DNA from: an uncultured Burkholderiales bacterium
GTDB taxonomy: Bacteria; Pseudomonadota; Gammaproteobacteria; Burkholderiales; Burkholderiaceae_C
DNA: 64,000 nt
Reading direction: 5' to 3'
Assembly (NCBI GenBank): GCA_903949285.1
Contig: CAJAYT010000096.1
Span: forward strand, 39,838-103,837
In this document: positions 1 through 9,304 of the stretch, piece by piece
How positions within the stretch are numbered: position 1 is the first letter of the stretch
How the letters are laid out: each line of letters starts with the position of its first letter
Made by a program: the position numbers and the translations under genes
Notes under the pieces: model-generated
Told to the model about the DNA's origin: nothing
Database searches by the model: none
What the model saw: the letters and a program-made list of their open reading frames with translations, nothing else

Positions 1-581
1 GGCTTGCTAATGGGGGCACACCCAAGTCTTCGGATTTTATTATTCAAGAGTGTGAGATCGGCTTGATTAAGATTCGACGCGATAAGGACTTACTCAGTTT
101 TGCAGCGCCGCCTTTGATCAGAACTGGACCACTCGATGGGAGTACTTTGGTGAAATTAGCGGACGCGCTTGGCGTGAATGAGGCCGACATCACCGCCCAT
201 CAGTGGGTAGACAATGGACCCGGGTGGTGCGCTGTCATGCTTAAAACTGCTGAACTGGTTCTCTCAATAAAGCCAGATGCCTCAAAGCTCAAAGAGTTCA
301 AACTTGGTGTGATTGGTCCATACCCTAGTGGGGGTGAGTGTGATTATGAGGTGAGGGCGTTTGTCGTGCCTTTTGGTATCACTGAAGATCCGGTCACGGG
401 CAGTTTGAACGCGGGTATTGCCAGTTGGATGACGAACTCTGGTCTATCCAAGGATAACTACACCGTATCACAGGGCACTGCACTGGGAAGGCAGGGCAGA
501 GTCTATATTCAAAAGGCGGCGGGCGACGTATGGGTAGGTGGACATGTCGCGGCTTGTGTCAAGGGTTCGGTCTCGATTTAA
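1..581 (+). CDS. PhzF-family isomerase/epimerase-like protein (C-terminal part)
   Basis: The reading frame is already open at the left window edge (codons run from position 3), so the start and roughly the first third of the protein lie outside. The visible part carries the PhzF hallmark EDPVTGSLNAG near the C-terminal domain and ends about where the family ends. PhzF proteins have a diaminopimelate-epimerase-like double fold, and characterised members isomerise trans-2,3-dihydro-3-hydroxyanthranilate. Most bacterial homologues have no known substrate, and the catalytic Glu of the N-terminal domain is out of view. It converges on livF with a 12-base gap and is probably unrelated to the benzoate operon. 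Family assignment is firm; the reaction is unknown. Confidence 0.85.
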   Translation, partial: LANGGTPKSSDFIIQECEIGLIKIRRDKDLLSFAAPPLIRTGPLDGSTLVKLADALGVNEADITAHQWVDNGPGWCAVMLKTAELVLSIKPDASKLKEFKLGVIGPYPSGGECDYEVRAFVVPFGITEDPVTGSLNAGIASWMTNSGLSKDNYTVSQGTALGRQGRVYIQKAAGDVWVGGHVAACVKGSVSI

Positions 582-593
582 AGCCGCGCTGAG

Positions 594-1322
594 TTAGACG
601 CCTAAGTACTGGGCAAGTTCTGGGTTCTGAATCAAATGACTGGAGTCGCCTTCTAGGGCGACTAGTCCTTTTTGTAAAACCAGAGCTCGGTTACTTTTGG
701 ACAAGACCTTGTGCCAATCTCTATCTACGATTAATACGGCTAAGCCGCATTTCTTTATTTCATCTATGACGCGCCAGACCTCTTCAACTATTAAGGGCGC
801 GAGTCCCTCTGTCGCTTCATCAAGGATGATTAAGTCTGGATGAGTCATTAACGCACGTCCAATGGAGAGCATTTGCTGCTCCCCGCCTGAGAGTTGATTG
901 CCCTGGTGATTTAGACGCTCGGCGAGCCTGGGAAATATGGACAGCACACGCTCAAGTGTCCAGTCCTCTCGCTCCTCTCGCTCGTCTCGTCCTTTGCGCG
1001 AGGCCATAACCATGTTCTCGCGAACACTTAGGTTACCAAAGATACCGCGTCCTTCGGGGACGTACGCAATCCCCAGGCGTGCCACTTCGTGGGGGCGAGC
1101 TTTAGAGATGTCATGCCCGAAGAGGCTGATACTGCCATCGCGCTGTGTGATGTGTCCAAGCAGCGTGCGTATAAGGGTGGTTTTGCCCATGCCGTTTCGA
1201 CCCAGTAGTCCAACAGTCTCCCCTCTGCGAATACTGATATCCACCCCGTTCAAAACGTGGCTACTGCCGTACCAGGCATGCAGGCGTTGTGCGTTCAAAA
1301 TGATCTCATTGCTTGAGGACAT
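594..1322 (-). CDS. livF: ABC transporter ATP-binding protein, LivF type (aromatic acid uptake)
   Basis: This 242-residue ATPase belongs to the branched-chain amino acid (HAAT) importer class. Walker A is GRNGMGKTT near residue 41, the signature LSGGEQQ is near residue 143, and Walker B (LIILDEATEG) follows. It is the last gene of a minus-strand run DUF4863-boxD-bclA-hydrolase-livKHMGF. Its ATG overlaps the livG stop by one base (TGATG), indicating translational coupling. LivF-type importers next to box genes are usually assigned to benzoate or related aromatic acid uptake, and that specificity is inferred here from context. Length is normal for LivF. Confidence 0.93.
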   Translation of the reverse strand: MSSSNEIILNAQRLHAWYGSSHVLNGVDISIRRGETVGLLGRNGMGKTTLIRTLLGHITQRDGSISLFGHDISKARPHEVARLGIAYVPEGRGIFGNLSVRENMVMASRKGRDEREEREDWTLERVLSIFPRLAERLNHQGNQLSGGEQQMLSIGRALMTHPDLIILDEATEGLAPLIVEEVWRVIDEIKKCGLAVLIVDRDWHKVLSKSNRALVLQKGLVALEGDSSHLIQNPELAQYLGV

Positions 1323-2071
1323 CAGTGCTCCCCCAAATAGGCTGCACGCACGAGTGGATTGTTCCGAACATCGTTTGCTGAACCTGAGGCAATCACACTG
1401 CCGTTGACCATCACTGTGATGCGCTGTGCTATACGAAAAACAGCGTCCATATCGTGTTCAACGAGCAAAATAGAGTGGTGTATTTTTAGCCTCTGTAAAA
1501 GAAGCAGCATGCGCTCGGTCTCCTCTGCACCCATGCCGGCTAAGGGCTCATCTAGTAGTAATATTTTTGGCGCAGTGGACAAGCACATCGCAATTTCGAG
1601 TTGACGCTTTTGCCCGTGGCTCAAAAACCCGGCTTGGCGCTCAAGCACGTCACCCAGCCCAACAAGGTGAGCGGCTTCACGTCCAATTTCCAGTGTTTTA
1701 GGGTCACTTTGGGCCACTCGCCAAAATGCCCAGGGTGTTTGAATTTTTGCCTGTGCAGAAAGCCTACAGTTCTCTAAAACACTAAAGCTTGGGTAGATGG
1801 TGTTGCGCTGGTAACTGCGACCCAAACCGGCCCGGGCACGTTCAGACTGAGTCCAGTTTGAGACGTCTTGACCTAGTAATTCGACTCGCCCCGATGAGGG
1901 CGTTAGTTCCCCTGAGAGTAAATTAATCAAAGTAGATTTGCCTGCACCATTGGTACCAATGACGGCGTGAACAATGCCTCTCTCTAATTCAATAGATACA
2001 TCGTTGACGGCAACTAAACCGCCAAAGTGGCGGCTGAGGTGTTCGCACCTCATTAAAATCTCGCCGTTCAT
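1322..2071 (-). CDS. livG: ABC transporter ATP-binding protein, LivG type (aromatic acid uptake)
   Basis: This 249-residue ATPase is the second nucleotide-binding subunit of the HAAT importer. Walker A is GTNGAGKST near residue 39. The signature is the LivG variant LSHGQKRQLEIAM near residue 149, followed by Walker B (ILLLDEPLAGM). It overlaps livM upstream by four bases and livF downstream by one base, so livM-livG-livF are translationally coupled. In the complex LivG and LivF pair beneath LivH and LivM in the inner membrane. Specificity for benzoate-like acids rests on location within the box locus. Confidence 0.93.
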   Translation of the reverse strand: MNGEILMRCEHLSRHFGGLVAVNDVSIELERGIVHAVIGTNGAGKSTLINLLSGELTPSSGRVELLGQDVSNWTQSERARAGLGRSYQRNTIYPSFSVLENCRLSAQAKIQTPWAFWRVAQSDPKTLEIGREAAHLVGLGDVLERQAGFLSHGQKRQLEIAMCLSTAPKILLLDEPLAGMGAEETERMLLLLQRLKIHHSILLVEHDMDAVFRIAQRITVMVNGSVIASGSANDVRNNPLVRAAYLGEH

Positions 2072-3063
2072 GTTAGCTCCTCTTGAGAGCGCTCTGCTTG
2101 GTGGTTGGAGTTGCCCAAAAGCCGGTCTAAGAATTGGCGAGGAAGCTCTGTCAACCCACTGGGCATTAAGGCTACACAGGCAATGATGGTCAAACCCAGT
2201 CCAAGGTGCCAGTGTTTGGTAAAACTACCAAAGATGAGCTCAGACTGAAAAAATTCTTGTAGGAGGACAAACGCAAAGGCACCAATAATTGCACCGTGCA
2301 TGCGTCCCAGTCCTCCAAGAATGATCATTACCAAAACTGTACCGCTTAAGTGCCATCCAAGGAGCTCTGGATTAACAAATCCGTCCTTAACGGCAAACAA
2401 GTAACCCGCCGCTCCAGCAACTGCGCCAGAGATCGTGAATGCTGCAAGCTTGTAAGGGTAGACAGAAAAGCCTGTTGCAATCATCCGTTGCTCATTGACT
2501 TTAATGCCGGCCAACGCACGCCCGAAAGGCGAGCGCAGTAGCTGAGAAAGAAAAAGAAAGCCAACAAGCAAGCTTAACCAAATGAGTCCGTACATCTGCA
2601 GGGGTTGGTCCAAATCTACCCAACCCCAGGTCGGTTTAACGTACATATAAATCCCGTCGGTTCCACCGCCTACAGATGTATCGTGAACGATGAAATAGGC
2701 CATCTGCGAGAACGCCAGGGTGACCATAATAAAGTAGACCCCCTGGGTCCTCAGCGCAAGGGCGCCTACTGCCAAAGCAAAAGTGCTGGCCAATACAACC
2801 GACTCAATACCGGACAACCAAAGGCTAGGGGTGCCACCGTCAGAGGGGGCCAATAGGACGGCTGCATAGGCGCCGACACCAAAAAAAGCAGCTTGCCCAA
2901 AGCATACCAACCCAGTGCTGCCCACCAAGAGCTCCAGACTGAGTGCAAATAGGGCGTAAATCATAATCTTAGCCACTAAGTCCGCTCCGTATGAGCCGAC
3001 AACAAAGGGCCACAAAGCGAGAAGGCCAAAAACGGTTATGACAAATGTTTTGTGATAGCGCAT
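2068..3063 (-). CDS. livM: ABC transporter permease, LivM type
   Basis: This 331-residue, highly hydrophobic protein has about nine to ten predicted membrane segments. It carries the conserved LivM region around FGQAAFFGVGAYAA and the cytoplasmic loop RSPFGRALAGIKVNEQRM that contacts the ATPases. With LivH it should form the translocation pore of the HAAT importer. It sits 15 bases after livH and overlaps livG by four bases. The C-terminus is a short polar tail. Transport of benzoate or a related aromatic acid is inferred from operon membership, not from the sequence. Confidence 0.92.
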   Translation of the reverse strand: MRYHKTFVITVFGLLALWPFVVGSYGADLVAKIMIYALFALSLELLVGSTGLVCFGQAAFFGVGAYAAVLLAPSDGGTPSLWLSGIESVVLASTFALAVGALALRTQGVYFIMVTLAFSQMAYFIVHDTSVGGGTDGIYMYVKPTWGWVDLDQPLQMYGLIWLSLLVGFLFLSQLLRSPFGRALAGIKVNEQRMIATGFSVYPYKLAAFTISGAVAGAAGYLFAVKDGFVNPELLGWHLSGTVLVMIILGGLGRMHGAIIGAFAFVLLQEFFQSELIFGSFTKHWHLGLGLTIIACVALMPSGLTELPRQFLDRLLGNSNHQAERSQEELT

Positions 3064-3078
3064 AGAGTTACCTGTGTC

Positions 3079-3957
3079 TCAAACTTTAAAGAGACCCTTT
3101 GGACGCCACAAAAGAATGAGTGCCATCATCACATAGATCAGTCCGCCTGCAATTTGGGGGAGTAGTAATTTACCAAACGTATCAACCAGTCCAATGAGTA
3201 AGGCCGCAAGCATGGCTCCTTTGATCGATCCAACGCCCCCGATGATGACCACCACAAAGCAAATGATCAATACACCGTCACCCATTCCTGGGTAAACGCT
3301 TGAGACTGGAGCTGCAATCATTCCTGCAAATGCCGCTAAGGCCACGCCAGCTGCAAAGACAATGCGGTAAAGGAGTGTGATATCGATTCCCAAACTCTCG
3401 ACCATCTCTCGGTTACTGGTGCCTGCTCGTATCATCATCCCTAAGCGGGTGCGAGTGAATACAAACCACATACCCACTGATAAGAGTAAGCACACTACGC
3501 TTATGAAAATTCGGTAAAGAGGATAAGTCATCATCTCGCCTAAGGGTAGGGCTTTGTCTAAATAGGGGGGAATGGTGACGCCGTGCACATCGTCCCCCAC
3601 GCTTAAGCTGCGCAACTCCTCAAATACCAAAATGAGGCCGTACGTCATGAGCACTTGCTGCAGATGATCACGCTTATAGAGGTAGCTAAAGAACGCCCAC
3701 TCAAGAAAGTAGCCTAACACCACAGAGAGTATGAGCCCTAGAACCAAGGTACTAAAGAACGCCCCTCCAAAAGTGCCTGAGACTATCGGTGCTAATGCAT
3801 AAGCCATGTAGGCACCGATCATGTAAAAACTACCGTGCGCCAAGTTGATCACGCCCATGATTCCAAAGATCAGGGTCAAACCGGATGCGATCAAAAACAG
3901 CAACAACCCATACTGCAAGGCATTTAGGCACTGAATTAAAAAAGTAGCAAAGTCCAT
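3079..3957 (-). CDS. livH: ABC transporter permease, LivH type
   Basis: This 292-residue permease has alternating hydrophobic segments. LivH markers include GLTLIFGIMGVINLAHGSF in the second segment and RAGTSNREMVESLGI in the ATPase-facing loop. It pairs with LivM. About 100 bases separate it from livK upstream, a gap often seen in HAAT operons where the binding protein is made in excess. I saw no clear Rho-independent terminator in that gap. The gene is full length with a normal ATG. Confidence 0.92.
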   Translation of the reverse strand: MDFATFLIQCLNALQYGLLLFLIASGLTLIFGIMGVINLAHGSFYMIGAYMAYALAPIVSGTFGGAFFSTLVLGLILSVVLGYFLEWAFFSYLYKRDHLQQVLMTYGLILVFEELRSLSVGDDVHGVTIPPYLDKALPLGEMMTYPLYRIFISVVCLLLSVGMWFVFTRTRLGMMIRAGTSNREMVESLGIDITLLYRIVFAAGVALAAFAGMIAAPVSSVYPGMGDGVLIICFVVVIIGGVGSIKGAMLAALLIGLVDTFGKLLLPQIAGGLIYVMMALILLWRPKGLFKV

Positions 3958-4059
3958 CTAGGATATTTGATGTTGAATAAACAGTAAATGAACTTTTAGC
4001 TCAAAGTGTAGTTTTAAGGTTCGGGTTTGAGTTTAGGTTTGATTCTCATCTCGAGGGCA

Positions 4060-5229
4060 TTACATCTTGCAACCTAAACCAGGGTCCGCAAGCGACTTGT
4101 GCGCAACGCCTTCAAGAATGTTCTCCTTGCCGACCACTTTGCGAAGGTAGATGTCTTGAACGGGATTGTGGCTGCTGGACAATGTAAAGGCTCCTCGTGG
4201 ACTGTCAATCTTTGCTGCGCGAAGTGCTTGTGCGAAGCCGTTGATATTCTTAGGATCCCCTTTTGTTGCATTCAATCCGATGCTAAGCATTTGAGCTGCA
4301 TCATAGCCTTGAACGGCGTAGACATCAGGCTGTAGTTTATAGGTTTTTGCATAGGCTAATCTAAAGCTTTGATCGCGTTTATTATTGAGATTGTCTGCGT
4401 AGTGAAGCGTTGTCAAAATGCCCTCAGCATCTGAGCCCTCGGCGTCCAAGGTGCCGTCTGTTAAAAACCCAGATCCGTAAAGAGGGATCTTCTTTTTTAG
4501 TCCTGCGGCGGAGTAGTCTTTTACAAATTTAACGGCGCCACCACCTGCAAAGAATGTGAACACTGCGTCGGGTTTGAGAGAGGCGATTTCAGTTAGGAGT
4601 GCTTGAAACTCAACGTTGGGGAAGGGCAGGCTTAGATCTTTGATGATGGTTCCACCATTTTGCTCAAAACCATCTTTGAAACCTTTCATGGTCTCTTCAC
4701 CGGCTGCGTATTTCCATGTGATGGTCACAATGCGTTTGTTCCCTTTTTTAGCCGCTATCTCACCCATCGCGTACCCGGGTTGCCAGTTGGAGAAGCTAGA
4801 GCGGAATATGTTCATGGCACACATAGGGCCTGTTACTGCTTGAGCGCCCGCATTGGGCACAATCAGAATTGTTCCTGACTCTTTTGCGGCTTTTGCCATA
4901 GCCATGGCGACTCCGCTGTGAACCGAGCCGATGATGACATCTACATTGTCTCGTTTGATTAGTTTGTTGACGTTATCGGTGGCCTTTGATGGATCGCTTT
5001 CATCGTCCACAGATACAAATTCAAGTTCACGACCTGCTAGTTTGCCGCCTTGTTCGCTCAGGTACAGGCGAAAGCCGTTTTCAATAGCTGTGCCCAAGGA
5101 CGCATAGGTGCCTGTGGCTGGAAGCATAAAGCCTATTTTGAGTTTGCCTGTATTTTGAGCCCAAGATAGGGGGGAGGCCATCAGCATGGCCATCGTTAAA
5201 ACTAAACTCGCTGTTTGTCTTCTTTTCAT
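4060..5229 (-). CDS. Periplasmic substrate-binding protein, LivK/benzoate-type
   Basis: This 389-residue type I periplasmic binding protein begins with a Sec signal peptide (MKRRQ, a hydrophobic core, predicted cleavage after SPLSWA near residue 24). The mature start LKIGFMLPATGTYASLG is typical of HAAT receptors for aromatic acids. The ATG is preceded by a GGAGA ribosome-binding site. It should capture benzoate or a substituted benzoate in the periplasm and hand it to LivHM. It lies between the alpha/beta hydrolase and livH, inside the bclA-boxD transcription unit, which supports an aromatic ligand over branched-chain amino acids. The ligand is inferred. Confidence 0.9.
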   Translation of the reverse strand: MKRRQTASLVLTMAMLMASPLSWAQNTGKLKIGFMLPATGTYASLGTAIENGFRLYLSEQGGKLAGRELEFVSVDDESDPSKATDNVNKLIKRDNVDVIIGSVHSGVAMAMAKAAKESGTILIVPNAGAQAVTGPMCAMNIFRSSFSNWQPGYAMGEIAAKKGNKRIVTITWKYAAGEETMKGFKDGFEQNGGTIIKDLSLPFPNVEFQALLTEIASLKPDAVFTFFAGGGAVKFVKDYSAAGLKKKIPLYGSGFLTDGTLDAEGSDAEGILTTLHYADNLNNKRDQSFRLAYAKTYKLQPDVYAVQGYDAAQMLSIGLNATKGDPKNINGFAQALRAAKIDSPRGAFTLSSSHNPVQDIYLRKVVGKENILEGVAHKSLADPGLGCKM

Positions 5230-5255
5230 AAGGGTCTCCTAAATTGAATTACTAT

Positions 5256-6068
5256 TTATTGTTTGGTTAAATCGGTTGATGTATTTTGGTGGGTTTTAAA
5301 AAAATTTAAACAAATATCATTGAGCTTTTGGGGCTGATCGCGGTGAGGGGAGTGACCACAGGCGTTCATTTCAACCAGTTGTGTTTGTCCAAGTCTTTGC
5401 GCAATCCCCTTGATTTGTGCCATCGTGCCGTATTCATCATCCACACCTTGCACGGCAAGGACTGGACAGTGAATGGATTTGATTTCTTCCTCAATAGTCC
5501 AACTGCGAAAATCAGGATTTAACCAAATTTGGCTCCATCCCCCAAATGCTGAATCTACATCAGCATGGTAGCGACTTAAACGCTGGCGTAAATTAGTGTT
5601 TACATAAGCTTCTCGTGCTTTTTCAATGCTTAAAATGGACAGATCCTCCACCATGATGTGCGGGGCCAGGACGATTAAGCCGGCTACAGGATACTGGGAT
5701 GCGTGCAGCAGCGCAATAGAGCCTCCGTCGCTGTGGCCCAGCAGCCATGGTTTTTCGTATATATCCAAGGCTTTAAAGAGCGCAGGGATGACTTCAAAGG
5801 CTTGTCGGTGCATGAAATCTGGAGCCCACTGCTCATTTTGCCCACGCGGCGTGGACTGGCCGTACCCAGGGCGGGAGTACACCAAGCCTCTCATCTCAAG
5901 CACGTTACAAAGCTCTTGGGGATAGTCCCTCCACATTGCCGTGGATCCCAAGCCTTCGTGTAAAAAAACCAATAAAGGACGATTGGTTAACTCTGCGTTA
6001 ATCCACTGGTACTCAATTTGGACGCTGCGGGCTTGCCAATCGATCTTTGCAAATGAGGTCTTGGCCAT
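5256..6068 (-). CDS. Alpha/beta-fold hydrolase of the benzoate cluster
   Basis: This 270-residue protein has the alpha/beta hydrolase layout: oxyanion region LHEGLGSTAMW, nucleophile elbow GHSDGGSIAL (Ser about residue 112), an acidic residue near VQGVDDEYG and a terminal His in CGHSPHRDQP. A homologous hydrolase often sits beside bclA in box clusters. Its reaction is not established; it may cleave a dead-end CoA thioester or lactone, or release aromatic acids from esters. It lies 39 bases after bclA and 26 bases before livK in the same operon. Fold and catalytic triad are clear; the substrate is unknown. Confidence 0.85.
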   Translation of the reverse strand: MAKTSFAKIDWQARSVQIEYQWINAELTNRPLLVFLHEGLGSTAMWRDYPQELCNVLEMRGLVYSRPGYGQSTPRGQNEQWAPDFMHRQAFEVIPALFKALDIYEKPWLLGHSDGGSIALLHASQYPVAGLIVLAPHIMVEDLSILSIEKAREAYVNTNLRQRLSRYHADVDSAFGGWSQIWLNPDFRSWTIEEEIKSIHCPVLAVQGVDDEYGTMAQIKGIAQRLGQTQLVEMNACGHSPHRDQPQKLNDICLNFFKTHQNTSTDLTKQ

Positions 6069-6107
6069 AGTTGAAAAGGGATAGTGGACGCTGTAAGTGC
6101 GCAGGCA

Positions 6108-7694
6108 CTACTGCTCTTGTAGACGAAGTTTGAAGCGCTGAATTTTCCCAGTTGCGGTTTTGGGCAAATCGTCCACAAACGAAATTATTCTTGGATACTT
6201 ATAGGGCGCAAGTTTATCTTTGACAAAGGCTTTGAGTTCATCCTCTGTCACGTTTGCCCCTGCTTTGCGAACAACAAAGGCCTTTGTTTTCGTCAAGCCT
6301 TCACTGTCGTTGATCCCAATTACCGCGGCCTCCAAGACCGCGGGATGCTGTATCAATGTGCCCTCTACTTCAAATGGGCTTACATAAATTCCACTGACCT
6401 TGAGCATGTCATCTGAGCGACCACAGTAGGTATAGGTGCCGTCATCGTTGAGGACGTACTTATCCCCGCTTTTGGTCCATCCCCCTTGGAATGTTTCCCG
6501 ACTTTTCTCGCGGTTACCCCAGTACATGAGGGCCGCTGAGGGGCCCTTGATATACAAATCGCCCTGTTCACCAATGGGGGCCGCTAAGCCGTCATCACCG
6601 CGCAGTTCAATCTCATAACCTGGAACAGGCCAGCCGGTGGTCCCGTATTTGACTTCCCCAGGGCGGTTGGAGATGAAAATGTGAAGCATCTCCGTAGAGC
6701 CTATTCCGTCGACAATATTCACACCGTAATGTCTTGTGAACCTTTCCCCAATTTCTGCAGGAAGGGCCTCACCCGCTGAGGACACTAAACGCATCGACAC
6801 CTGCTCTTTGCTGGGCAGGCTTGGATGCGAGAGCATCCCAGCAAAGCCAGTGGGCGCTCCGAAAAAGACAGTTGGACGAACCCCACCCACTCCTCCCGTC
6901 CAGCGTTTGAAAGTTGCCTCCGGTGTAGGGCGCTCAGCCATCAAAATCGCACAAGCACCCACACACATCGGAAAGGTCAGTCCATTGCCCAAGCCGTAGG
7001 CAAAGAATAGTTTTGCTGCAGAAAAACAAACATCGTTTTCACTGATTTTCAAAACTCCTTTACCGTAAAGTAGCGATGTCCAGTAGGGGTTAGCGTGAGA
7101 GTGCACTGCGCCTTTGGGGCGACCCGTAGAGCCCGACGAGTAGAGCCAAAATCCGGGATCGTCGGCCCTTGTCATACAGGCTTTGGCAAGGGGCTCGTGG
7201 GCACGCAAAAATGAATCAAACTCCACCTCTGAGGGGTGAAGGGGCGCAACAGGGTTGGAGACAATGACTTTGACCACTTCATGGTCTGACCGTGTCATGG
7301 CTGCAGTTAAAGTGGGTAACAACGCACCAGATACCAAAACGGCCTGTGCTCTTGAGTGTTCAAGCATATAGGCATAGTCGTCGGCGGTTAAAAGCGTATT
7401 CACAGCAACAGGCACGAGTCCCGCGTACATGGCTCCTAAAAAACTCACGGGCCAATCGTTGCAGTCATGCATCAATAACAACACTCGCTCCTCTCGGCGC
7501 ACACCAATGCTTCTCAGCGCAGAGGCTAAGCTGCGCACGCGTTTTTCGAGTTGACCATAGCTCATGACGCCTGCGTCGTCTATGAAGGCTGGACGCTCAA
7601 GTCGGTGTTGATTGATGTCTAATAAGTACTTGGCGAAATTAAATTTTTCTGGGGGTGGTGCTACACCAGCATGTCCATTTAAATCAGTGTTCAT
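6108..7694 (-). CDS. bclA: Benzoate-CoA ligase
   Basis: This 528-residue ANL-superfamily ligase forms benzoyl-CoA from benzoate, ATP and CoA, the entry step of the box pathway. The AMP-binding P-loop (SSGSTGRPKGAV) lies near residues 185-196, the ATP motif is GIGSTEMLH and the C-terminal catalytic Lys sits in PKTATGKIQRFKL. The N-terminal start (EKFNFAKYLLDINQ) is characteristic of benzoate-CoA ligase family proteins. It follows boxD by 27 bases and precedes the hydrolase and importer genes. Activity on fluoro- or hydroxybenzoates cannot be excluded. Confidence 0.95.
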   Translation of the reverse strand: MNTDLNGHAGVAPPPEKFNFAKYLLDINQHRLERPAFIDDAGVMSYGQLEKRVRSLASALRSIGVRREERVLLLMHDCNDWPVSFLGAMYAGLVPVAVNTLLTADDYAYMLEHSRAQAVLVSGALLPTLTAAMTRSDHEVVKVIVSNPVAPLHPSEVEFDSFLRAHEPLAKACMTRADDPGFWLYSSGSTGRPKGAVHSHANPYWTSLLYGKGVLKISENDVCFSAAKLFFAYGLGNGLTFPMCVGACAILMAERPTPEATFKRWTGGVGGVRPTVFFGAPTGFAGMLSHPSLPSKEQVSMRLVSSAGEALPAEIGERFTRHYGVNIVDGIGSTEMLHIFISNRPGEVKYGTTGWPVPGYEIELRGDDGLAAPIGEQGDLYIKGPSAALMYWGNREKSRETFQGGWTKSGDKYVLNDDGTYTYCGRSDDMLKVSGIYVSPFEVEGTLIQHPAVLEAAVIGINDSEGLTKTKAFVVRKAGANVTEDELKAFVKDKLAPYKYPRIISFVDDLPKTATGKIQRFKLRLQEQ

Positions 7695-7721
7695 AAAGTA
7701 TTTGTGTAAGAGGGGGGCGGC

Positions 7722-9296
7722 TCAAACGCCCGTTGGTTTGAGTTTCGATAAGACGACCGTGCTGGCTTGAACTGCTGCTCTGCGGTGGTAAAAGGAAAGT
7801 GCTCGCAGACCCCCGAGTTCCTCTCCGCCCCCGGCTCTGCCGGGTCCTCCGTGAAGGGACTGGGGCATCACATTGCCGTGCCCTGTGTGCACGGCGCCAA
7901 CATCGGGGGAGACGAGATGAACACGACCGTGAGTGTCGGTGAGCTCTGGAATGACTTGAGCCAGTTTCGTGTGATCGGTTGCAAAGACTGACGCCACCAA
8001 AGAGCCTTGCCCGCGGCGGATGAGCTCTAATGCGTGATTTAAATCGTTTTCTCTGTATGGGATGAGTGTCGCGACAGGGCCAAACACCTCGGTGTCGTGA
8101 ACTCGCCTAGCAGCGTCACTGCCACTCGCGGTGCGCGTTCCAAGAAGTGTGGGTCCAACGCAGCAAGCAACGCTTGGATCCACGTCTATCAAGGTATGTT
8201 TGTTTGCGCTGTGCAAGGTCTCGCAGTCTTGCTCTAAAAAAGCCAAGCCCTGCGCGACGCTGTTGTATTGTTCGCGGTTGATGAGAGAGCCCATTCGAAC
8301 GGATTCGTGTCTGGGGTTTCCAACGGTGGTTTTCTCTAATCGAGCTGAAATCGCTTGTGCAGCTGCGCTGTATAAACTCTGGGGCACGAATACGCGGCGA
8401 ATGGCTGTACATTTTTGACCCGCTTTGACGGTCATCTCACGTGCCACTTCTTTAGCGAGTAAATCCAAGGCTTCACTGGAGGCGCTCTCACCAGGCAGGA
8501 GGAGCGCGGAGTTCACACTGTCGGCTTCGATATTGACCCGCACGGATTTTTGCGTCACTGCAGGGTGCGCGCGAATGATGCTGGCTGTCTGCGCAGAGCC
8601 TGTGAAGGAGATAACGTCAAAGGGCTCTAGTTGGTCCATCAAACCAGCAGAACTGCCGCAGATGATAGACAGCGCTCCAGTTGGGAAAATGCCCGCGTCT
8701 ATGACATCTTTGATCATTCGCTGTGTTAACCAAGCCGTGGTGGTTGCGGGTTTGACAATGACAGGCACACCAGACAGGAGTGCGGGTGCTGCTTTCTCCC
8801 ACAAACCCCATGAGGGGAAATTGAAGGCGTTGATAAAGAGAGCAACTCCCCGGGTCGGAGTAAGAATATGTTGAGACTGAAAAAGAGGGTCTTTGCCCAG
8901 TGCTTGCCAGTCCCCGTCTAATAAGAAGTGATCGTCGCCCAAATTTTGACCTAATTTTGCATAGGTGCCTAAGGTGTAAATACCTCCATCAACATCCACT
9001 GCAGTGTCGTTTTTAACAGTTCCGCTGTTGGCAATGGAGATGTCGTAGTAAGCGTCTCGGTTGGCCTGTAACAATTTCGATGCCGCAGCCAGCATGGCTG
9101 CTCGTTGCGGGTAGGTAAGACTGCGAAGGGCTGAGCCGCCGGTATTTCTGGCGAAAGCAAACGCACCAGCCAGGTCAACTCCAGAGGCATCGACACGCAC
9201 GAGCTCGGTACCTAAAACTGGATCTATCAACGCGCTACCACGCCCAGTGCTGTTGATCCATTTGCCACTGATGTAGTTGGGGAGGAGTTCGCTCAT
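7722..9296 (-). CDS. boxD: 3,4-dehydroadipyl-CoA semialdehyde dehydrogenase (BoxD)
   Basis: This 524-residue aldehyde dehydrogenase oxidises the semialdehyde released by BoxC to 3,4-dehydroadipyl-CoA. The catalytic Cys lies in GQKCTAIRR near residue 295 and the general base in NIEADSVNSALL near residue 257. The substrate-channel region RGVALFINAFNFPSWG resembles the PaaZ/BoxD subgroup of ALDHs. It lacks the hydratase domain that PaaZ carries, consistent with BoxD. It lies nine bases downstream of the DUF4863 gene and 27 bases upstream of bclA, and is probably driven from the boxR-facing promoter. Confidence 0.93.
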   Translation of the reverse strand: MSELLPNYISGKWINSTGRGSALIDPVLGTELVRVDASGVDLAGAFAFARNTGGSALRSLTYPQRAAMLAAASKLLQANRDAYYDISIANSGTVKNDTAVDVDGGIYTLGTYAKLGQNLGDDHFLLDGDWQALGKDPLFQSQHILTPTRGVALFINAFNFPSWGLWEKAAPALLSGVPVIVKPATTTAWLTQRMIKDVIDAGIFPTGALSIICGSSAGLMDQLEPFDVISFTGSAQTASIIRAHPAVTQKSVRVNIEADSVNSALLLPGESASSEALDLLAKEVAREMTVKAGQKCTAIRRVFVPQSLYSAAAQAISARLEKTTVGNPRHESVRMGSLINREQYNSVAQGLAFLEQDCETLHSANKHTLIDVDPSVACCVGPTLLGTRTASGSDAARRVHDTEVFGPVATLIPYRENDLNHALELIRRGQGSLVASVFATDHTKLAQVIPELTDTHGRVHLVSPDVGAVHTGHGNVMPQSLHGGPGRAGGGEELGGLRALSFYHRRAAVQASTVVLSKLKPTGV

Positions 9297-9304
9297 TGGA
9301 ACCT

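Noticed and set aside
6436..8874. Long plus-strand frames within bclA and boxD
   Set aside because: They are shadow frames of the strongly conserved minus-strand genes, with no recognisable motifs.
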